A stretch of DNA of 64,000 nt from CAWHNT01 sp963830775 (GTDB lineage Bacteria; Pseudomonadota; Alphaproteobacteria; Geminicoccales; Geminicoccaceae), in NCBI GenBank assembly GCA_963830775.1, contig CAWHNT010000037.1, positions 1-64,000 of the forward strand, written 5' to 3'. The first letter of the stretch is position 1; each line of letters begins with the position of its first letter. Below are positions 1 to 7,861 of this stretch, one piece after another. A program made the translations under genes and the position numbers. Under the pieces are notes generated by a model. That model saw nothing but the letters and a program-made list of their open reading frames with translations. It was not told the DNA's origin and did not search any database.

Positions 1-6
1 CTAGTC

Positions 7-396
7 TCAGGGCTGCTGGAAGGCCTCGTCGATCGGCACGCGCAGGCCGTTGACCAGGCTGTTGGTCTCATTGGCCATGCCGATGACGGCCAGAAGCTCA
101 CCGTGCATCGCGTCCGTCATTCCCTTCTGCCGGGCTGCCGCGGTGTGGCTCGCAATGCAGTAGTGGCAGCCGTTGCTGACGCTGACGGCGATGTAGATCA
201 GCTCCTTGACCAGGGGGTCGAGCGCGCCCGGCGCCATCACCTCCTTGATGCTCTCCCAGGTTCGCCGCAGGGTGCGCGGATCGTGGGCGAGGTGCTTCCA
301 GAAATTGTTGACGTCCGGCACGCCGCGCGTGGCCTTGATGTCGTCGAACACCGCCCGGACCTCGGGGCTGGCGTCGGCATACTCGATCGGTCCCAT
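7..396 (-). CDS. Carboxymuconolactone decarboxylase / AhpD-like protein
   Basis: A 129-residue protein of the alkylhydroperoxidase-D-like fold. The redox signature is visible as SNGCHYCIASH, giving Cys77, Cys80 and His84; in AhpD-type members this cysteine pair reduces peroxides or relays electrons, so a peroxidase-like role is likely but the substrate is unknown. I start it at the ATG at 396 (MGPIEYADAS), which follows a GGGGAG-type ribosome site; the open frame continues upstream only as an antisense shadow of the permease. It lies 23 bases downstream of the AEC permease and is probably co-transcribed with it and mutT. The alternative is a true carboxymuconolactone decarboxylase, but no aromatic-degradation genes are nearby. 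Confidence 0.85.
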   Translation of the reverse strand: MGPIEYADASPEVRAVFDDIKATRGVPDVNNFWKHLAHDPRTLRRTWESIKEVMAPGALDPLVKELIYIAVSVSNGCHYCIASHTAAARQKGMTDAMHGELLAVIGMANETNSLVNGLRVPIDEAFQQP

Positions 397-419
397 GAAG
401 GCTGGCTCCCCGCCTGTCG

Positions 420-1352
420 TTACCTGCTGAACAGGTAGAGCAGAGCCCCCAGCGTGGCGACCGAGCCGATATGGGTGACGAGCACGCTGGTGGAGGCGCG
501 CACCACCCAGGTCTCGTAGCGCTGGGCCAGGACGAAGACGCTGCTGGCGGTGGGCATCGCCGCCAGCAGGGTGACGGCCGCAAGCTGCTGCGGTGCCAGG
601 ACGATGAGGTAGCTGCCGGCGAGCCAGACCAGGGCCGGGTTGGCCAGGAGCTTCAGCACCGCCAGCATGGTCACGTCGCGGCTGGCGCCACCCGAAGGCG
701 AGAGGGCGAGCGCAGCACCCAGGGCCACGAGCGCGCATGGGCCCGCGGCGTTGCCGAGGAGTGCCAGGAAGTTGGCCGCGGCTGCCGGCAGATCGAGGCC
801 GGCGGTCGACAGGATGATGCCCGTAGCCACGGCCAGGATCAGCGGGTTTCGTGCAATGCCGCCGAGGGCTCGCCGCACGCCTGCCAGGGGTGCTTGCCCG
901 CTGCTCCCGGCCTCCAGGAGGGCGATGGTGAGCGAGGCCGGCAGGAGGATGTCGAAGGTGACGACGGTGACGGCCGGAAGGGCTCCGGCAGGCCCCAGCA
1001 CCGCCATCAGAAGCGGGATGCCGAGATAGCCGTAATTGCCCCAGATCACGCCCAGCGAGCGCAGGCCCGCAACTCCGGGGGGATCGCCCCAGAGCAGGCG
1101 GCCGACAAGGAAGCTCCCCACGTAGAGAATGATATTGACGCCATAGAAGACGCTGAGAAGGCGCCAGTCGAGAAGCTCGGCGAGCGCCGAGCGGGCGACG
1201 CTGGAGAGAAGCAGGGAGGGCAGCGCCAGCCAGAAGACGAAGGTGTTGAGGCCGCGGGCACTGGCGCTGTCGAGCACCTTCCAGCGCACGGCCATGTAGC
1301 CGCAGAGGATGAGCGCGAAGAAGGGAAGTGCGGTGTCGACGATGACGCGCAG
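420..1352 (-). CDS. AEC-family (auxin efflux carrier-like) permease
   Basis: A hydrophobic protein with about ten predicted membrane segments and the layout of bacterial AEC transporters (malonate, malate or amino-acid carriers related to plant PIN proteins). The substrate cannot be read from sequence. The first ATG is at 1295, but a membrane segment with the typical opening (VDTALPFFALILCGY) continues in frame upstream. I therefore prefer a CTG start at 1352, about 9 bases after a GGAGG site, which gives 310 residues, the usual family length. It begins 18 bases after the mutT stop, suggesting one minus-strand transcript argJ-mutT-permease-AhpD-like. Family membership is firm; the start is inferred. 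Confidence 0.82.
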   Translation of the reverse strand: MRVIVDTALPFFALILCGYMAVRWKVLDSASARGLNTFVFWLALPSLLLSSVARSALAELLDWRLLSVFYGVNIILYVGSFLVGRLLWGDPPGVAGLRSLGVIWGNYGYLGIPLLMAVLGPAGALPAVTVVTFDILLPASLTIALLEAGSSGQAPLAGVRRALGGIARNPLILAVATGIILSTAGLDLPAAAANFLALLGNAAGPCALVALGAALALSPSGGASRDVTMLAVLKLLANPALVWLAGSYLIVLAPQQLAAVTLLAAMPTASSVFVLAQRYETWVVRASTSVLVTHIGSVATLGALLYLFSR

Positions 1353-1370
1353 GGCCGCGTACCTCCGCGC

Positions 1371-1784
1371 CTAGAGAAGGTCCTCGAGGAACGGGATCAG
1401 CGGCAGGTCGGCCGCCGGCATCGGCAGGTCGCGCAAGGTGCGCGGCCGGACCCAGCGCAGTGCCTGCGCCTCCCGCGGCTGCGGATCGCCCTGCCAGACC
1501 CGGCAGACATAGAGCGGCATCAGGAGGTGAAAGGCGGGATAGGCGTGCGAGGCGAAGGTGAGCGGGGCCAGGCAGGGCGGCTCGGTCACCACGCCCAGCT
1601 CCTCCTCGAGCTCACGGACAAGGGCGGCCTCGGGGGTCTCGCCCGCCATGAGCTTGCCGCCCGGGAACTCCCACAAACCCGCCAGCGCCTTGCCCTCCGG
1701 GCGCTGGGCCACGAGCACCCTGCCATCGGCATCGACCAGCGCGCAGGCGACCACGAGGACGAGGTCACGAGCGATAGTCGGCAT
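1371..1784 (-). CDS. mutT: 8-oxo-dGTP diphosphatase, Nudix family
   Basis: A 137-residue Nudix hydrolase of MutT type. It hydrolyses oxidised guanine nucleotides to monophosphates so that they are not misincorporated into DNA. The Nudix box spans residues 43-65 with the canonical spacing: G43, E49, then RELEEELGV at 57-65, which supplies the metal-binding glutamates. The WEFPGGK segment just before it is typical of true MutT. The gene start overlaps the 3' end of argJ by 20 bases, an arrangement common in alphaproteobacteria, so the two are probably translationally coupled. There is no fused thiamine-phosphate synthase domain. Some caution on exact substrate remains, since Nudix specificity is not fixed by the box alone. 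Confidence 0.92.
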   Translation of the reverse strand: MPTIARDLVLVVACALVDADGRVLVAQRPEGKALAGLWEFPGGKLMAGETPEAALVRELEEELGVVTEPPCLAPLTFASHAYPAFHLLMPLYVCRVWQGDPQPREAQALRWVRPRTLRDLPMPAADLPLIPFLEDLL

Positions 1785-3003
1785 TGATGTCGATGTAGCC
1801 GTGGGTCAGATCGCAGGTCCACACCCTGGCCTCGCCGGGGCCGGCGCCGACGGTGACCTCGATCCTGATCTCGCGCCCGCGCAGATGCGCGGCTACGGGA
1901 CCCTCGTCGAGATCGGGCACGGCACCGCCGTCCCGTGCAACGTCATGGCCGCCGAAGGCCACGCCCAGCCGTGCGGGATCGATCGCCTCGCCGGACCTGC
2001 CTACGGCCGCCACGACCCGGCCCCAGTTCGCGTCCTCGCCCGCGATCGCCGTCTTCACCAGCGGCGAGTTGGCGATGACGAGCCCGATCCGCCGTGCCGC
2101 CCTGGCCTCGGCGGCACCCCGGACCGTGATCTCGATCAGCTTCTGCGCCCCCTCCCCGTCGCGCACGACCTGGAGGGCCAGATCGTGCAGCACGGCCTCC
2201 AGCGCCTGCGCGAAGTCGGCCAGAGCCGGGTCGTCGGCAGCCGCGATCGGCCGGTTGCCGGCTGCACCCGTGGCCAGGAGCAGGAGCGTGTCGGAGGTCG
2301 AGGTGTCGCTGTCGACCGTGGTGGCGTTGAACGTGCGGTCGGCACCGGCGGCGAGCAGGTTCTGGAGCACCGGTGCCGCGATCGCGGCATCGGTGACCAC
2401 GAAGGCCAGCATGGTCGCCATGTCGGGAGCGATCATGCCCGAGCCCTTGGCGATGCCGGCGACCGTGACCCTGGTGCCGCCGATCTCGGCCGTGGCGAGC
2501 GAGCCCTTGGCGAAGGTGTCGGTGGTCATGATCGCCCGGGCGGCGGCACCAATCCCGTCCGGCCGCAGGGCACGGGCGAGATCGGGGACACTGGCGACGA
2601 TCCGCTCCACCGGCAGCCGCTCGCCGATGACCCCGGTGGAGGCCACCAGCACCTCACCGGGCGCGCAGCCGAGCTCCCGGGCCACGGCATTGGCCTCGGC
2701 CCGGACCGCGGCATCGCCTTCCTCGCCGCGGCAGACATTGGCGTTGCCGGCATTGACGATCACCGCCCGCGCAGAGCCCTGCCGCAGCACCTCGCGGCAC
2801 CACGGCACCGGATGGCCGGGCGTGGTCGAGCGGGTGAGCACACCGGCGGCGGTGCTGCCGGGTGCCAGCTCCACGAGCATCAGGTCGTCGCGGCCCCGAT
2901 AGCGCAGGCCAGCCCCGAGCGTTGCCCAGCGCACGCCCGCCACGGGCGGTATCGCCGGGAAGCCCTCAGGGGCCAGCGGCGATACCGGTAGTGCCTTGGC
3001 CAT
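1765..3003 (-). CDS. argJ: Bifunctional ornithine acetyltransferase / N-acetylglutamate synthase
   Basis: ArgJ transfers acetyl from N-acetylornithine to glutamate, running the cyclic route of arginine synthesis; bifunctional forms also make N-acetylglutamate from acetyl-CoA. The 412-residue length is standard. The self-cleavage site is clear: KGSGMIAPDMATML at 186-199, with cleavage between Ala196 and the catalytic Thr197. The N-terminal VNAGNANVCRG motif and the VDSDTSTSDT segment are also family hallmarks. I start at the ATG at 3003 (MAKALPVSPL); the longer open frame upstream is an antisense shadow of the neighbouring foldase gene. It starts 17 bases after that gene's stop and overlaps mutT at its end. 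Confidence 0.96.
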   Translation of the reverse strand: MAKALPVSPLAPEGFPAIPPVAGVRWATLGAGLRYRGRDDLMLVELAPGSTAAGVLTRSTTPGHPVPWCREVLRQGSARAVIVNAGNANVCRGEEGDAAVRAEANAVARELGCAPGEVLVASTGVIGERLPVERIVASVPDLARALRPDGIGAAARAIMTTDTFAKGSLATAEIGGTRVTVAGIAKGSGMIAPDMATMLAFVVTDAAIAAPVLQNLLAAGADRTFNATTVDSDTSTSDTLLLLATGAAGNRPIAAADDPALADFAQALEAVLHDLALQVVRDGEGAQKLIEITVRGAAEARAARRIGLVIANSPLVKTAIAGEDANWGRVVAAVGRSGEAIDPARLGVAFGGHDVARDGGAVPDLDEGPVAAHLRGREIRIEVTVGAGPGEARVWTCDLTHGYIDINADYRS

Positions 3004-3020
3004 GGTCCAGCCCCAAAAGG

Positions 3021-3854
3021 TCAGGGAGCCTTGGGCGTGCCGTCGATGTTGAAGCGCTGGATGGTGGCGCCCTGGTGCGCCTGGGTGACCAGGCCGTTGA
3101 CGATCTCGCGCGCCACCTGCTCGCGCAGCTCGGGCTCCTTCTCCTCGAAGCTGGGCACCGCCGTGCGCCGGTCGACCACCTTGATCACGTGCCAGCCGAA
3201 CTGCGACCTGACCGGCTCCTTGCCGATCGTGCCGGGCGGGATCGTGAACGCGGCCTGCGAGAACTCGGGCACCATCGCCTCGCGGCGGAAATACCCCAGA
3301 TCGCCGGCGTTGCTCTTGGCGCTGGGATCGGTCGACTGTGCCTTGGCGAGCTCGGCGAAGTCGCCGCCCTGGTCGATCTTGCCGATCACCTCGCGGGCCT
3401 CGGCCTCGCTGGCAACCAGGATGTGCGCGGCGTGGACCTCCTCGGCGGCGAAGCCGGGCTGGCTCTTCTGCGCTTCGTACGCCGCCTTCAGCTTCTCCTC
3501 GGTCGAGCCCTGCTCGATCGCCTGCTCGACCAGGCTGTTGCGCAGCACGTCCTCGCGGGCGCGGGCGATGTCCTGCTGAACCTCCGGTTGCGCATCGAGC
3601 TTGCGCCGCTCCGCCTCGGCCGCCAGCAACTGGCCGCTGATCACCTGCTCCAGGAGCGGCTCGTAGATCGACTGCAACGGGGCCTGACGATACTGCTCGG
3701 GCAGGCGGCTCTGGGCCGCCTCGAGCTCGGCACGGTGGATCTCCGTTCCGTTGACGATCGCCACCACCGGATCGGCCGCCGGTTCGGCAGCATGGGAGAG
3801 GCCCGGGCCCGCGGAGAGGGCGAGGGCCAGAGCGGGAAGCATCAAGACACGCAT
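3021..3854 (-). CDS. Exported peptidylprolyl cis-trans isomerase, PpiC/parvulin type
   Basis: A 277-residue periplasmic foldase. Residues 1-22 form a signal peptide ending SHA before AEP. A SurA-like N-terminal helical region follows (VNGTEIHRAELEAA), then one parvulin domain at about 138-230 (EVHAAHILV, DPSAKSNAGDLGYF, SQFGWHVIKV). This layout matches the PpiC-type proteins that assist folding of secreted and outer-membrane proteins. The start at 3854 sits directly before the signal peptide; an upstream in-frame ATG at 3923 would spoil it. In many alphaproteobacteria this gene sits beside argJ, as here, with secA divergent from it; secA is not present in this window. It probably leads the argJ-mutT transcript. 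Confidence 0.9.
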   Translation of the reverse strand: MRVLMLPALALALSAGPGLSHAAEPAADPVVAIVNGTEIHRAELEAAQSRLPEQYRQAPLQSIYEPLLEQVISGQLLAAEAERRKLDAQPEVQQDIARAREDVLRNSLVEQAIEQGSTEEKLKAAYEAQKSQPGFAAEEVHAAHILVASEAEAREVIGKIDQGGDFAELAKAQSTDPSAKSNAGDLGYFRREAMVPEFSQAAFTIPPGTIGKEPVRSQFGWHVIKVVDRRTAVPSFEEKEPELREQVAREIVNGLVTQAHQGATIQRFNIDGTPKAP

Positions 3855-4338
3855 GTCTGGGTCCTCGACAACTCTGGGCTGGAAACGTGGCCGCATAAAG
3901 GCATAACGGCCAGATCCCGGCAAGCGCCAGCCAAGTTACTGAAAAGACAGACCTGCAAAGTGGCCTGTGGATAAGACGGCAGCTTAGATCGGCCCGCAAA
4001 CGCATTGACAGCACGACCTTTTCTGCCAAAACTGGCCGGTGACCATCGTGCGATGTCAGGCTGCGCGGCGCTCCGACGCAACGGCGTGCTTGCCCAGATC
4101 AGTCGGAGATCTGGAGCGTCGCTCAAGCCCTGGGGCCTCCAGTTGCCCCCAATCGAACGCATCACGGTCGGTGGTCCAGGAAAAACTCCGCAGCTTTGCT
4201 GTCGCGGTGTGCCAGCTCTCTTGCGCTCTGTGCATAGAGTTCCGAGAATTCATCTAAAATGCAATCATCTTTTTACTCTGTTGAATGGCAAAACTCGCGC
4301 TTAGCGTGAAAAAGTTACTTTCTGCATAACTTTTGGTG
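3855..4338. other. Intergenic region, no convincing gene
   Basis: This stretch is noticeably richer in A+T than its surroundings, especially from 4240 to 4340, where runs of A and T resemble a promoter UP region. A 99-codon open frame at 4005-4304 has no recognisable family, no good ribosome site and poor codon character, so I do not call it. The left end must hold the promoter of the foldase gene. In related genomes secA often occupies this position; I see no trace of it. Confidence 0.5.
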
Positions 4339-4367
4339 TTGCGTGAGGACATGGGCTGGGTTATATC
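4339..4367 (+). promoter_or_regulatory. Sigma-70-like promoter
   Basis: TTGCGT at 4339-4344 and TATATC at 4362-4367 are separated by exactly 17 bases, close to the housekeeping consensus and unusual in such GC-rich DNA. An A+T-rich stretch lies directly upstream. Transcription would begin near 4373-4375 and immediately enter the small RNA/terminator described next. Confidence 0.55.
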
Positions 4368-4373
4368 TCTCCT

Positions 4374-4443
4374 CGTCAAGTCAGACGGTGCCTCCCTCCC
4401 TCACTAGCCCCCGCCGGGTCACTCCGACGGGGGCTTCTTTTTT
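4374..4443 (+). ncRNA. Candidate small RNA or attenuated leader with CU-rich anti-Shine-Dalgarno segment
   Basis: A transcript from the promoter at 4339-4367 would be about 70 nt long. Its parts are a small 5' hairpin (CGTC 4374-4377 pairing with GACG 4384-4387), a pyrimidine-rich unpaired stretch GCCTCCCTCCCTCAC (4390-4404), and a strong Rho-independent terminator (4406-4443). Short alphaproteobacterial small RNAs with CU-rich loops complementary to ribosome-binding sites are known (for example the CcsR and related families), and this has that architecture. It could instead be a terminated leader in front of the small gene at 4486 and hslVU. The structure is seen in the sequence; function is inferred. 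Confidence 0.5.
4406..4443 (+). terminator. Rho-independent terminator
   Basis: AGCCCCCG (4406-4413) pairs perfectly with CGGGGGCT (4428-4435). An inner CGG/CCG pair extends the stem, and a T-rich tail (TCTTTTTT, to 4443) follows. It ends the candidate small RNA and lies 42 bases before the start codon at 4486. Confidence 0.85.
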
Positions 4444-4485
4444 GGGAAGCCACAGCACCGGCTCTCCGCCACCAGGGGTCCTTCC

Positions 4486-4737
4486 ATGAACGTCCAGTCG
4501 GCTCTGCTCGCCCAGTTCAAGGATCTTCCCGCCTGTGCCCGCGCCATCGAGGCCGCGTCCGAGAGCCCGGCCGAGCAGGAGCTGGCCGAGCTCGAGCCCA
4601 TCGTCAGCGCCGCCCTTCTCGTCACCAGCGCCTTCCGCATGCGCGACGAGGCCGGCCTGATCGCCACCCTGCGTCTGCTTACCGGAGCGGTGGCGGCCTG
4701 GGAGACGCGCCAGCTGGAGCCCGCGAACGACGCCTGA
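4486..4737 (+). CDS. Small hypothetical protein
   Basis: An 83-residue, mostly helical acidic protein (MNVQSALLAQFKDLPACARA...). It has no membrane segment or signal peptide and I do not recognise the family. An AGGGG sequence 7 bases before the ATG could serve as ribosome site, and codon use is typical of the genome. It lies 90 bases upstream of hslV on the same strand and just after the terminator at 4406-4443, so read-through might couple it to hslVU. Confidence 0.6.
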   Translation: MNVQSALLAQFKDLPACARAIEAASESPAEQELAELEPIVSAALLVTSAFRMRDEAGLIATLRLLTGAVAAWETRQLEPANDA

Positions 4738-4826
4738 CCCCGGGGCGCTTGATCGTTTCCCGACCCGGGACCACATGGCTCGGCATGCGGCGGCCCAAGG
4801 ACCGCCCATGCTGAGCGTGAGGTCCC

Positions 4827-5375
4827 ATGTCCGAGCCGGCCGCGTGGCACGGCACTACCATTCTCTCCGTGCGCAAGGGCCGGCAGGTGGTCGTCGCGGG
4901 TGACGGCCAGGTCAGCCTCGGCAACACGGTCATCAAGAGCAATGCCAAGAAGGTGCGCCGCCTCGGCGGTGGCAGCATCATCGCCGGCTTCGCCGGCAGC
5001 ACCGCCGACGCCTTCACCCTGCTCGAGCGTCTCGAAGGAAAGCTGGAGCGGCATCCGGGCCAGCTGCAGCGCGCCTGCGTCGAGCTGGCCAAGGACTGGC
5101 GCACGGACCGCTACCTGCGCCGGCTGGAGGCGATGATGGCGGTGGCCGACCGCGAGGTCTCGCTGGTCCTCACCGGCACGGGCGACGTGCTGGAGCCCGA
5201 GGACGGCCTGGTCGGCATCGGCTCCGGCGGCGGCTATGCGCTCGCGGCCGCCCGGGCGCTGATCGACATCGAGGCCCTCGATGCCCAGGCGATCGCGCGC
5301 AAGGCCATGGGCATCGCCGCCGGCATCTGCGTCTTCACCAACGAGAGCCTCCTTCTCGAGACCCTGGAATTCTGA
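4827..5375 (+). CDS. hslV: ATP-dependent protease subunit HslV (ClpQ)
   Basis: The threonine peptidase of the HslUV proteasome-like complex, which degrades regulatory and misfolded proteins in the cytoplasm. The 182-residue protein carries the N-terminal leader MSEPAAWHG before TTILSVRKG. Leader removal would expose Thr10 as the catalytic nucleophile, as in alphaproteobacterial homologues. GDGQVSLG and the GIGSGGGYALAAA segment are family signatures. Its stop overlaps the hslU start (TGATG), so the two subunits are translationally coupled. Confidence 0.97.
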   Translation: MSEPAAWHGTTILSVRKGRQVVVAGDGQVSLGNTVIKSNAKKVRRLGGGSIIAGFAGSTADAFTLLERLEGKLERHPGQLQRACVELAKDWRTDRYLRRLEAMMAVADREVSLVLTGTGDVLEPEDGLVGIGSGGGYALAAARALIDIEALDAQAIARKAMGIAAGICVFTNESLLLETLEF

Positions 5376-6685
5376 TGTCCGCTTTGACGCCCCGGGAGAT
5401 CGTCTCGGAGCTTGACCGCTTCATCGTCGGCCAGCACGCCGCCAAGCGCGCCGTCGCCATCGCACTCCGCAACCGCTGGCGCCGGCTGCAGATCGACGAG
5501 TCCTTGCGTGAGGAAGTCGTCCCCAAGAACATCCTCATGATCGGGCCCACCGGCTGCGGCAAGACCGAGATCGCGCGCCGGCTCGCCAAGTTGGCGAACG
5601 CCCCCTTCCTCAAGGTCGAGGCCACCAAGTTCACCGAGGTCGGCTATGTCGGCCGCGACGTCGAGAGCATCGTGCGCGACCTCACCGAAGTGTCGCTCAA
5701 GCTCACCCGCGAGCGGCTGCGCAAGGAGGTCCTGGCCCAGGCCGAGGCCAATGCCGAGGAGCGCGTGCTCGACGCCCTCGTCGGCAACAGCGCCAGCCGC
5801 GACACCCGCGAGGCCTTCCGCCGCCGCCTGCGCGATGGCCAGCTCGCCGACCGGGTGATCGAGCTCGAGGTCCAGGACAGCGGCAATGCCGGGTTCCCGA
5901 CCTTCGACATCCCGGGCATGCCCGGTGCCCAGATGGGCATGGTCAATCTCGGCGAGATGCTGGGCAAGGCGCTGGGCCCCAAGCTCAAGCGCAAGAAGCT
6001 GACCGTGGCGCAGAGCTACGAGGTCCTGATCACCGAGGAGAGCGACAAGCTGCTCGATCCCGAGCGCGTCACCCGCGAAGCGCTCCAGGCGGCCGAGCAG
6101 AACGGGATCGTGTTCCTCGACGAGATCGACAAGATCAGCGCCCGCGAGGGCCGGGTCGGCGCCGATGTCAGCCGCGAGGGTGTGCAGCGCGACCTGCTGC
6201 CGCTGATCGAGGGCACCACCGTCACGACCAAGCACGGGGCGGTGAACACCGACCACATCCTGTTCATCGCCAGCGGCGCCTTCCATCTCAGCAAGCCCTC
6301 CGACCTCTTGCCCGAGCTGCAGGGCCGGCTGCCGATCCGGGTCGAGCTCCAGCCGCTCGGCCGCGACGATCTCGCCCGCATCCTGGTCGAGCCCGAGGCC
6401 AGCCTGATCCGCCAGTACACGGCCCTTCTCGGCACCGAGCGGATCACGCTGGAGTTCACCGACGACGCGGTCCAGGAGCTGGCCACCCTCGCCCACGACA
6501 TCAACGCCCGGGTCGAGAACATCGGCGCCCGGCGGCTGCAGACGGTGCTGGAGAAGCTGCTGGAGGAGGTGAGCTTCACCGCCTCCGACCATGGCGGCGA
6601 CACGGTCCGGGTGGACGCGGCCTACGTGCGCGACAAGGTGGGCAGCCTGGTCGAGGCCGCGGACCTCAGCCGCTTCATCCTTTAG
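5375..6685 (+). CDS. hslU: ATP-dependent protease ATPase subunit HslU (ClpY)
   Basis: The AAA+ unfoldase that feeds substrates to HslV. Of 436 residues, the Walker A motif is at 57-64 (GPTGCGKT) and Walker B at 247-253 (FLDEIDK). The intermediate domain lies between them, and the C-terminal ADLSRFIL tail is the peptide that docks into HslV to activate it. Length and motifs are standard with no lesions. The gene starts within the hslV stop codon. Its last 11 bases overlap the convergent nucleotidyltransferase-fold gene, leaving no room for a classical terminator between them. Confidence 0.97.
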   Translation: MSALTPREIVSELDRFIVGQHAAKRAVAIALRNRWRRLQIDESLREEVVPKNILMIGPTGCGKTEIARRLAKLANAPFLKVEATKFTEVGYVGRDVESIVRDLTEVSLKLTRERLRKEVLAQAEANAEERVLDALVGNSASRDTREAFRRRLRDGQLADRVIELEVQDSGNAGFPTFDIPGMPGAQMGMVNLGEMLGKALGPKLKRKKLTVAQSYEVLITEESDKLLDPERVTREALQAAEQNGIVFLDEIDKISAREGRVGADVSREGVQRDLLPLIEGTTVTTKHGAVNTDHILFIASGAFHLSKPSDLLPELQGRLPIRVELQPLGRDDLARILVEPEASLIRQYTALLGTERITLEFTDDAVQELATLAHDINARVENIGARRLQTVLEKLLEEVSFTASDHGGDTVRVDAAYVRDKVGSLVEAADLSRFIL

Positions 6686-7727
6686 GCCGGGCGACGGCAG
6701 CCAGAAACCGCGTGCGGACGGCGGGATCGACGGCCTCCAGGGCCCCGTCGGCCAGCGTGCGCCATTTCGGCCCACGGCCCCTCAGCTCGGTCCAGATATC
6801 GCGGAGGTCGGCCCGGCGTCGCTCGAGCAGCAGGTCGAGCAGGATCTCGGCCTGCTTCAGGTCCTTGTCGATCTTGGCCGCACCCTCGCGACGCCGGCGG
6901 CTGACGATGAGCTTGTGCAGCGCGTAGCGCTCGGGCCTTGGGACGTTCACCAGCACGCCACCGTCGTGCAGCAGCACGGCCGGCACCGCGTCGTAGATGA
7001 GGAAGTCGAGGAAGCGCAGCGGTATGCCCATGGCGCCGATCGCCGGCAGCGGCTGCGGCGCATCGCGGTCGGGACCACGGTTCGGCACCAGCACCTCGAC
7101 GCGGTAGCCGTCGGCACCCGCGTAAGCTGCGGTAAGTCGGCCATCGTGCGGATAAGCGATCTCGCGGAACGACGGGTCGGCCGAGCGCAGCGTATCGAGT
7201 AGCGGCGGCGTGCGTTCGTCCTCGGCGACGGCCACCGAGATCGAATGGAACTGGGCGAGATCGAGGTCGCCTGTGCGCAGGGCGGCACCGGGCAAACGGA
7301 CGCCGAGCAGGCCGGCATAGCACTGGAAGGCGACCGTTCCGACGAGGCAGGCACGCAACCTGAAGACGCCGGCACGGGCCAGTGCCGCGAGGAGATCTCC
7401 GGTCTGCTGGTCCGGTGCGGGCAGGCCAGTCCGCCGGAGAGCCACCACCAGCTGGCGCCGCTCCTGCCAGGATGCCTTGATCTGCCCGTGCCGGGCGATC
7501 CGCTCCTGCAGCTCGGGCGTATCGGGGCCGGCATATTTCTGCTTGCGCCGACCGCCCGGCCCTGCCTGGCTGGCCACGAAGTACCAGTACTGCCGGCCCT
7601 TCACCGAGCGCCGTACGAAGCTGCCGCCGGGCGGAAAATCCTGGTCGAACGCATCCATCCCGCAGCGGTCGACCAGCTCGGCATAGACGGTCTGGAGAGC
7701 GAGGGGCAGTCGGTCGGACATCGGCAT
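6675..7727 (-). CDS. GSU2403-type nucleotidyltransferase-fold protein
   Basis: A 350-residue protein resembling the GSU2403 family (a large nucleotidyltransferase-fold group, PF12281-like) by the layout around LVGTVAFQCYAGLLGV and LRTGDLDLAQ. The acidic residues in TGDLDLAQ are the likely metal-binding pair, and KLIVSRRRRE lies further on. Substrate and partner are unknown; some relatives of this fold act as toxins or modify tRNA, which is only a possibility here. There are two in-frame ATGs, at 7727 and 7721; either could start. A perfect palindrome lies just upstream (7731-7760), suggesting autoregulation. It converges on hslU with an 11-base overlap. Confidence 0.7.
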   Translation of the reverse strand: MPMSDRLPLALQTVYAELVDRCGMDAFDQDFPPGGSFVRRSVKGRQYWYFVASQAGPGGRRKQKYAGPDTPELQERIARHGQIKASWQERRQLVVALRRTGLPAPDQQTGDLLAALARAGVFRLRACLVGTVAFQCYAGLLGVRLPGAALRTGDLDLAQFHSISVAVAEDERTPPLLDTLRSADPSFREIAYPHDGRLTAAYAGADGYRVEVLVPNRGPDRDAPQPLPAIGAMGIPLRFLDFLIYDAVPAVLLHDGGVLVNVPRPERYALHKLIVSRRRREGAAKIDKDLKQAEILLDLLLERRRADLRDIWTELRGRGPKWRTLADGALEAVDPAVRTRFLAAVARPKG

Positions 7728-7730
7728 CGG

Positions 7731-7760
7731 TTATACACGGCTTGGCTGATGCGTGTATAA
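7731..7760. promoter_or_regulatory. Perfect inverted repeat, probable operator
   Basis: TTATACACG (7731-7739) and CGTGTATAA (7752-7760) are perfect inverted copies separated by 12 bases. The element begins 4 bases upstream of the first start codon of the minus-strand nucleotidyltransferase-fold gene and has -10-like TATAA content. The position suggests an operator that controls that gene, possibly by the gene's own product. It could alternatively be a hairpin in the 5' end of the mRNA. Confidence 0.6.
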
Positions 7761-7861
7761 CTCGTCCTCGATCCCAGCGCAGCCTGGAATGCTCTCGCGC
7801 AGGCTTGAGGCTCCCCGATCACCGCATCCTGGTATGGTGAAGACCGTCAGGGAGGAAAGCC

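Noticed and set aside
1765..4029. A 754-codon open frame that could suggest an ArgJ fusion protein
   Set aside because: Its first half is antisense to the PpiC foldase gene and has no family similarity; ArgJ begins normally at 3003.
4005..4304. Open frame of 99 codons in the gap before hslVU
   Set aside because: No ribosome site, no recognisable family and poor codon character.
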